Shown: piece by piece, positions 60,648 through 64,000 of the stretch
Numbering within the stretch: the stretch's first letter is position 1
Layout of the letters: each line of letters starts with the position of its first letter
Assembly (NCBI GenBank): GCA_017301995.1
Contig: JAFLEH010000001.1
Coordinates: forward strand, 372,001-436,000
DNA length: 64,000 bases
Source of the DNA: Verrucomicrobiota bacterium
GTDB lineage: Bacteria > Verrucomicrobiota > Verrucomicrobiia > Verrucomicrobiales > Akkermansiaceae
Direction of reading: 5' to 3'
Notes under the pieces: generated by a model
Told to the model about the DNA's origin: nothing
Seen by the model: the letters and a program-made list of their open reading frames with translations, nothing else
The model's database searches: none
Made by a program: the position numbers and the translations under genes

Positions 60648-61904
60648 ATGATCCGTTACGTTTTTCCCATTCTCGCACTGCTCGTTTTCTCCCCCTGCGC
60701 CCCGGCACAGGGAGCGGCACCCGCCGCTCCCGCCACGCCGCCAGCGGCCAGTCCCGACGCTCCCGCGCCAAACGGTTCTCCCGCCGTCAACCCGCCTGCC
60801 ACGCCTGCCGCTCCCCTTCCAACCCCGGCCCCCGCTCCGCCGGAGGACACCACCCGTGTGGCCGTGCTCGGCTACCACGATTTTTCGGAAACCCTCCCGG
60901 AAACCGCGATGCGGATCCGGACTTCCAAGTTCCGCAACCAAATGGCCGCCCTACGCCAGTTGGGCATCACCGTGATCAAACTGGACGATTTCCTCGCCTG
61001 GCGGCGCGGCGAGAAATCCCTCCCCGAGAAATGCGCGCTCATCACCCTCGACGACGGCTGGCGGTCCGTCCACACCGACGCCTTTCCAATCCTCAAGGAA
61101 TTCGGCTACCCCTACACCCTCTACCTCTACAAAAACTACATCGACGGCGGCGGCAAGGCCCTCACCACCGAGATGATCAAAGAAATGCTCGGCCAAGGCG
61201 CCACCCTTGGCAGCCACTCGGTGAGCCACCCCTATCCGGCCAACATCCGCGCCCAGAAAAAGAAAGGAGAGCGCTCCTTCGACGCCTTCCTCCGCAAGGA
61301 ATTCGGCGAGTCCAAGCGCTTCATCGAGTCCAAGTTCCCCGTGAAAATCACCACCTACGCCTATCCGGGCGGCTTCGTGACCGACGAAATGCCCGCGCTG
61401 GCCGACGAGTTCGGCTATCAGGCGTTGTTCACCGTGCTACCCGGAAAGATCAGCCGCGACACGGATGCCAAACGCCTTCCCCGCTACATGATCCTCGGCA
61501 ACTACGACAAGATCTTCGAAATCGCCACCACCTTCCGGGACGGCGGACCCGCGAATCCCGAAGGTGCCATCCCCGGACTGGTCCAGGCCACTCCCTATCC
61601 GGTCAGCCCCGAACCCGGCGCCATCGTCAACTCCCGCCTGCCCGTCATTTCGGTGGATTTGTCCACGCTCGCCAACCTCAATCCGGCATCCCTGAGCATG
61701 CAGGTTTCCGGCTTCGGCGAGGTGCCCGCCAAGTTCGACCCGGCAACCAAAAAATACTCGTGGAAGGTCTCGAGGAAACTGCGACAGCCGTCCTGCCAGA
61801 TCACCGTCACCTGGCTCGACACCGCAGGTGCCAAACCCGATACTCCGCTCCGTTGGTCGTTCCAACTCGACCGCACCGCCGCCTATATCCCGTCGGACCG
61901 CTAA
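60648..61904 (+). CDS. Polysaccharide deacetylase
   Basis: 418 residues, exported. Signal YVFPILALLVFSPCAPAQG, then a proline/alanine linker (~20-70). NodB domain with LGYHDFSE, catalytic LITLDDGWRS (Asp-Asp) and metal-ligand GSHSVSHPY (His...His), TYAYPGGF. A ~110-residue C-terminal beta domain follows. Would remove N- or O-acetyl groups from peptidoglycan or exopolysaccharide. ATG 60648 was chosen for its signal peptide. Confidence 0.88.
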   Translation: MIRYVFPILALLVFSPCAPAQGAAPAAPATPPAASPDAPAPNGSPAVNPPATPAAPLPTPAPAPPEDTTRVAVLGYHDFSETLPETAMRIRTSKFRNQMAALRQLGITVIKLDDFLAWRRGEKSLPEKCALITLDDGWRSVHTDAFPILKEFGYPYTLYLYKNYIDGGGKALTTEMIKEMLGQGATLGSHSVSHPYPANIRAQKKKGERSFDAFLRKEFGESKRFIESKFPVKITTYAYPGGFVTDEMPALADEFGYQALFTVLPGKISRDTDAKRLPRYMILGNYDKIFEIATTFRDGGPANPEGAIPGLVQATPYPVSPEPGAIVNSRLPVISVDLSTLANLNPASLSMQVSGFGEVPAKFDPATKKYSWKVSRKLRQPSCQITVTWLDTAGAKPDTPLRWSFQLDRTAAYIPSDR

Positions 61905-61940
61905 GCCTAGGCCGTCCCCGGCAACCTATCCACCATCCCC

Positions 61941-63314
61941 ATGTTCTCCTCGCTCGCCGACTCGTTAGACAAGACTTTCCGCAACCTCCGCGGTGTGGGC
62001 CGCATCTCGGAATCCAACATTTCGGACGCCCTGCGCGACATCCGCATCGCGCTGCTGGAAGCCGATGTGGAGTTCTCCGTGGCCAAGGATTTCATCGCCC
62101 GCGTGAAGGATCTCGCCATGGGCGAGGATGTGCTGAAATCCATCAAACCCGGCGAACAGATCGTCAAGATCTTCCATGACGAACTGGCAAACCTGCTAGG
62201 TGGCGACCAAGCCCCGCTCGATCTCAATCAACCGGCCCACATCCTCATCTGCGGCCTCAACGGCGCCGGCAAAACCACCACCGCCGCCAAACTTGCCAAC
62301 CGTCTCAAAAAAGAGGGCCGCCGCCCGCTGCTCATCGCCTGCGACCTCTATCGCCCCGCCGCCATCGACCAACTCGCCACCCTGGCCAAACAGATCGACA
62401 TCCCCTGCTACACCCCGGACGCCTCCGAGACCGATGTGGTCAAGGTCGCCAGGGACGCGCTGGCCTGGGCCGACTCCCAGCGCGGCACCGTCCTCATCTT
62501 CGACACCGCCGGCCGCCAGGAAATCGACGAACGCCTCATCGCGGAACTCAAACGCCTCCACGCTTTCGTCAAACCGCGCGAAACCCTCCTCGTCGCGGAC
62601 TCCGCCACCGGCCAACAGGCGGTCTCCGTCGCCAAACACTTCGACGAAGCGGTCGGCATCACCGGCATCGTTCTAACCAAGCTGGACGGCGACGCCCGCG
62701 GCGGCGCGGCGCTCTCGATGCGCGCCGTCACCGGCAAGCCGATCAAATTCGCCGGCGAGGGCGAAAAGCTCGACCAGTTGTTCGAGTTCCACCCGCGCCG
62801 CATGGCGGACCGCATCCTCGGCATGGGCGACATCGTCGCGATGGTCGAGCAGGTGGCCGACAAGGTCAGCGAGCAGGACGCCATGCGCTCGATGAAGCGC
62901 ATCCAGGAAGGCAAGTTCGACTTCACCGATTTTCTCGACCAGATGAAAATGATCCAGCGCCTCGGCCCGCTGGAGGGATTGTTAGGACTGATGCCCGGCT
63001 TCAGTAAGATCAAGAAGCAACTGCCGTCCGGCGCGCTGAACAACAAGAAGCTCAAACGCACCGAAGCGATCGTGCTTTCGATGACCCCCGACGAACGCCG
63101 TCGGCCGGAAATCATCAAGGGCTCCCGCCGCCAGCGCATCGCCGCCGGATCCGGCACCTCGCTGATGGAGGTGAACCAACTCATCAAACAGTTCGCCGAA
63201 ATGCGCAAGATGATGAAATCCCCCGGCCGCATGAAGGACATGATGCGCCAGATGGGCGGCCCCGCCGGCCTCAAGGACATGATGAAAAACCTCGGCGGCA
63301 AAATGCCGTTCTAA
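61941..63314 (+). CDS. ffh: Signal recognition particle protein
   Basis: 457 residues. GTPase of the co-translational targeting pathway. N and G domains: LRDIRIALLEADVEFSVAKD, P-loop ICGLNGAGKTTTAAKLANRL, FDTAGRQEIDE, VLTKLDGDARGGAAL. M domain with methionine-rich helices binding signal sequences and 4.5S RNA: MPGFSKIKKQL, RRQRIAAGSGTSLMEVNQLI, EMRKMMKSPGRMKDMMRQMG. Full length. Confidence 0.97.
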   Translation: MFSSLADSLDKTFRNLRGVGRISESNISDALRDIRIALLEADVEFSVAKDFIARVKDLAMGEDVLKSIKPGEQIVKIFHDELANLLGGDQAPLDLNQPAHILICGLNGAGKTTTAAKLANRLKKEGRRPLLIACDLYRPAAIDQLATLAKQIDIPCYTPDASETDVVKVARDALAWADSQRGTVLIFDTAGRQEIDERLIAELKRLHAFVKPRETLLVADSATGQQAVSVAKHFDEAVGITGIVLTKLDGDARGGAALSMRAVTGKPIKFAGEGEKLDQLFEFHPRRMADRILGMGDIVAMVEQVADKVSEQDAMRSMKRIQEGKFDFTDFLDQMKMIQRLGPLEGLLGLMPGFSKIKKQLPSGALNNKKLKRTEAIVLSMTPDERRRPEIIKGSRRQRIAAGSGTSLMEVNQLIKQFAEMRKMMKSPGRMKDMMRQMGGPAGLKDMMKNLGGKMPF

Positions 63315-63347
63315 CACGAGATCCGGAGCGCCGGCATCCGGCCAACC

Positions 63348-64000
63348 ATGACATCCCGGCCGATCCAGCCCGTTTTCGTGTGCGGCGCCACCGCGTCGGG
63401 GAAATCCGCGTTTGCCGCGGAGTTGGCGGAACGGATCGGCGGCGAGGTGGTCAATGCCGACGCGTTCCAGTTGTACCGCGGGCTCGATGTCCTAACAGCA
63501 GCACCCTCGGAGGACGAGCGGAAACTGACGCCCCATCACCTGTATGGAACGCTCGATCCCTCGGAAACGATGGATGCCGGAGCGTATCTGGACCTTGCTC
63601 GGCCGGTGATCGCGGAGATCATCGCTCGCGGCAAGCCCCCGGTCGTGACCGGCGGCTCCGGGCTCTATCTGAAGTTCCTGACCCACGGTCCCGCTCCGCT
63701 GCCGCGGGGAGACGCCGCGTTGCGGGCCGCAATGGACGCGCGTCTGCTGGAGGATCTGGCCGAAGAATTGCGCGCCCTTGATCCCGACGAGGCCGCCCGC
63801 ACCAACCTCAAGAACCGCCGCTACGTTTCCCGAGCGCTGGAAATCTGCCACCTAACCGGCCAGAGGGCGTCCGCCCTGCGCGACCAATGGGCCGCCCAAA
63901 CCGCCGCCCTGTCCGGATCGCTGCGGGGATGGCTGATCCAGCGGCCGCGGGCCGATTTGCACGACCGGATCGCCCGGCGCACCCGCGCGATGTTGGACGG
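63348..64000 (+). CDS. miaA: tRNA dimethylallyltransferase, 3' end cut by window
   Basis: 217 residues visible. Transfers dimethylallyl to A37 of tRNAs reading U-starting codons. Marks: P-loop VFVCGATASGKSAFAAELAE, VVNADAFQLYRGLDVLTAAP, VTGGSGLYLKFLTHG and DPDEAARTNLKNRRYVSRAL. It begins 33 bp after ffh, and probably shares its transcript. The C-terminus lies beyond the window. Confidence 0.93.
   Translation, partial: MTSRPIQPVFVCGATASGKSAFAAELAERIGGEVVNADAFQLYRGLDVLTAAPSEDERKLTPHHLYGTLDPSETMDAGAYLDLARPVIAEIIARGKPPVVTGGSGLYLKFLTHGPAPLPRGDAALRAAMDARLLEDLAEELRALDPDEAARTNLKNRRYVSRALEICHLTGQRASALRDQWAAQTAALSGSLRGWLIQRPRADLHDRIARRTRAMLD

Overview
The window looks like a chromosome segment from a GC-rich member of Verrucomicrobiota, probably near Luteolibacter, Haloferula or Akkermansiaceae. 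The evidence is the set of autotransporter-type beta-strand-repeat surface proteins, PEP-CTERM tails ending in LLG...GLLRRRR, a secreted PA14/TSP3/discoidin protein, RHS proteins with the PLTGRWPSRDPI tip, and the spread of small lipoproteins. No 16S gene is present, so the taxonomy is inference. No tRNA, rRNA or CRISPR array was seen.

Layout. 1-7.7 kb: four secreted surface proteins (two with PEP-CTERM tails, two sharing a duplicated C-terminal module) around a TPR-sulfotransferase. Three of these genes are preceded by related inverted repeats. 7.9-13.1 kb: a helical-repeat protein, two lipoproteins (one an alpha/beta hydrolase) and an acetate-type symporter with its DUF485 partner. 13.1-16.2 kb: a zinc metallopeptidase, UDP-glucuronate decarboxylase, and a GbsR-type regulator translationally coupled to a NusG/RfaH-like factor, which suggests envelope-polysaccharide control. 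16.2-20.8 kb, minus strand: L,D-transpeptidase, dihydrolipoamide dehydrogenase and an NfnAB-type flavin oxidoreductase pair.

21-44 kb is an accessory island bounded by two IS66 remnants whose 3' ends face each other. Its left part has a tyrosine recombinase fused in frame, through a proline-rich linker, to an RHS tip and a cysteine-rich C-terminal domain. A small membrane protein follows it, and a 12-copy, 21-bp repeat array lies upstream. Its right part is an apparent operon: a 1626-aa PA14/TSP3/discoidin protein, a membrane-anchored helical protein, a Sec-exported 1858-aa RHS protein, and a lipoprotein whose start overlaps the RHS stop. Two more RHS tips follow, each with its own variable domain and its own small membrane-anchored or lipoprotein gene. 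I read this as one expressed RHS toxin plus a store of alternative tip/immunity cassettes. The recombinase-RHS fusion is the most unusual part.

44.3-64 kb returns to chromosomal genes: a TIM-barrel-like lipoprotein, an adenylate-kinase-like enzyme, panC, nuoM and nuoN with two unrelated small genes between them, a cupin, aroB, pdxA, several secreted or membrane hypotheticals, an NlpC/P60-like protein, a polysaccharide deacetylase, ffh and the start of miaA.
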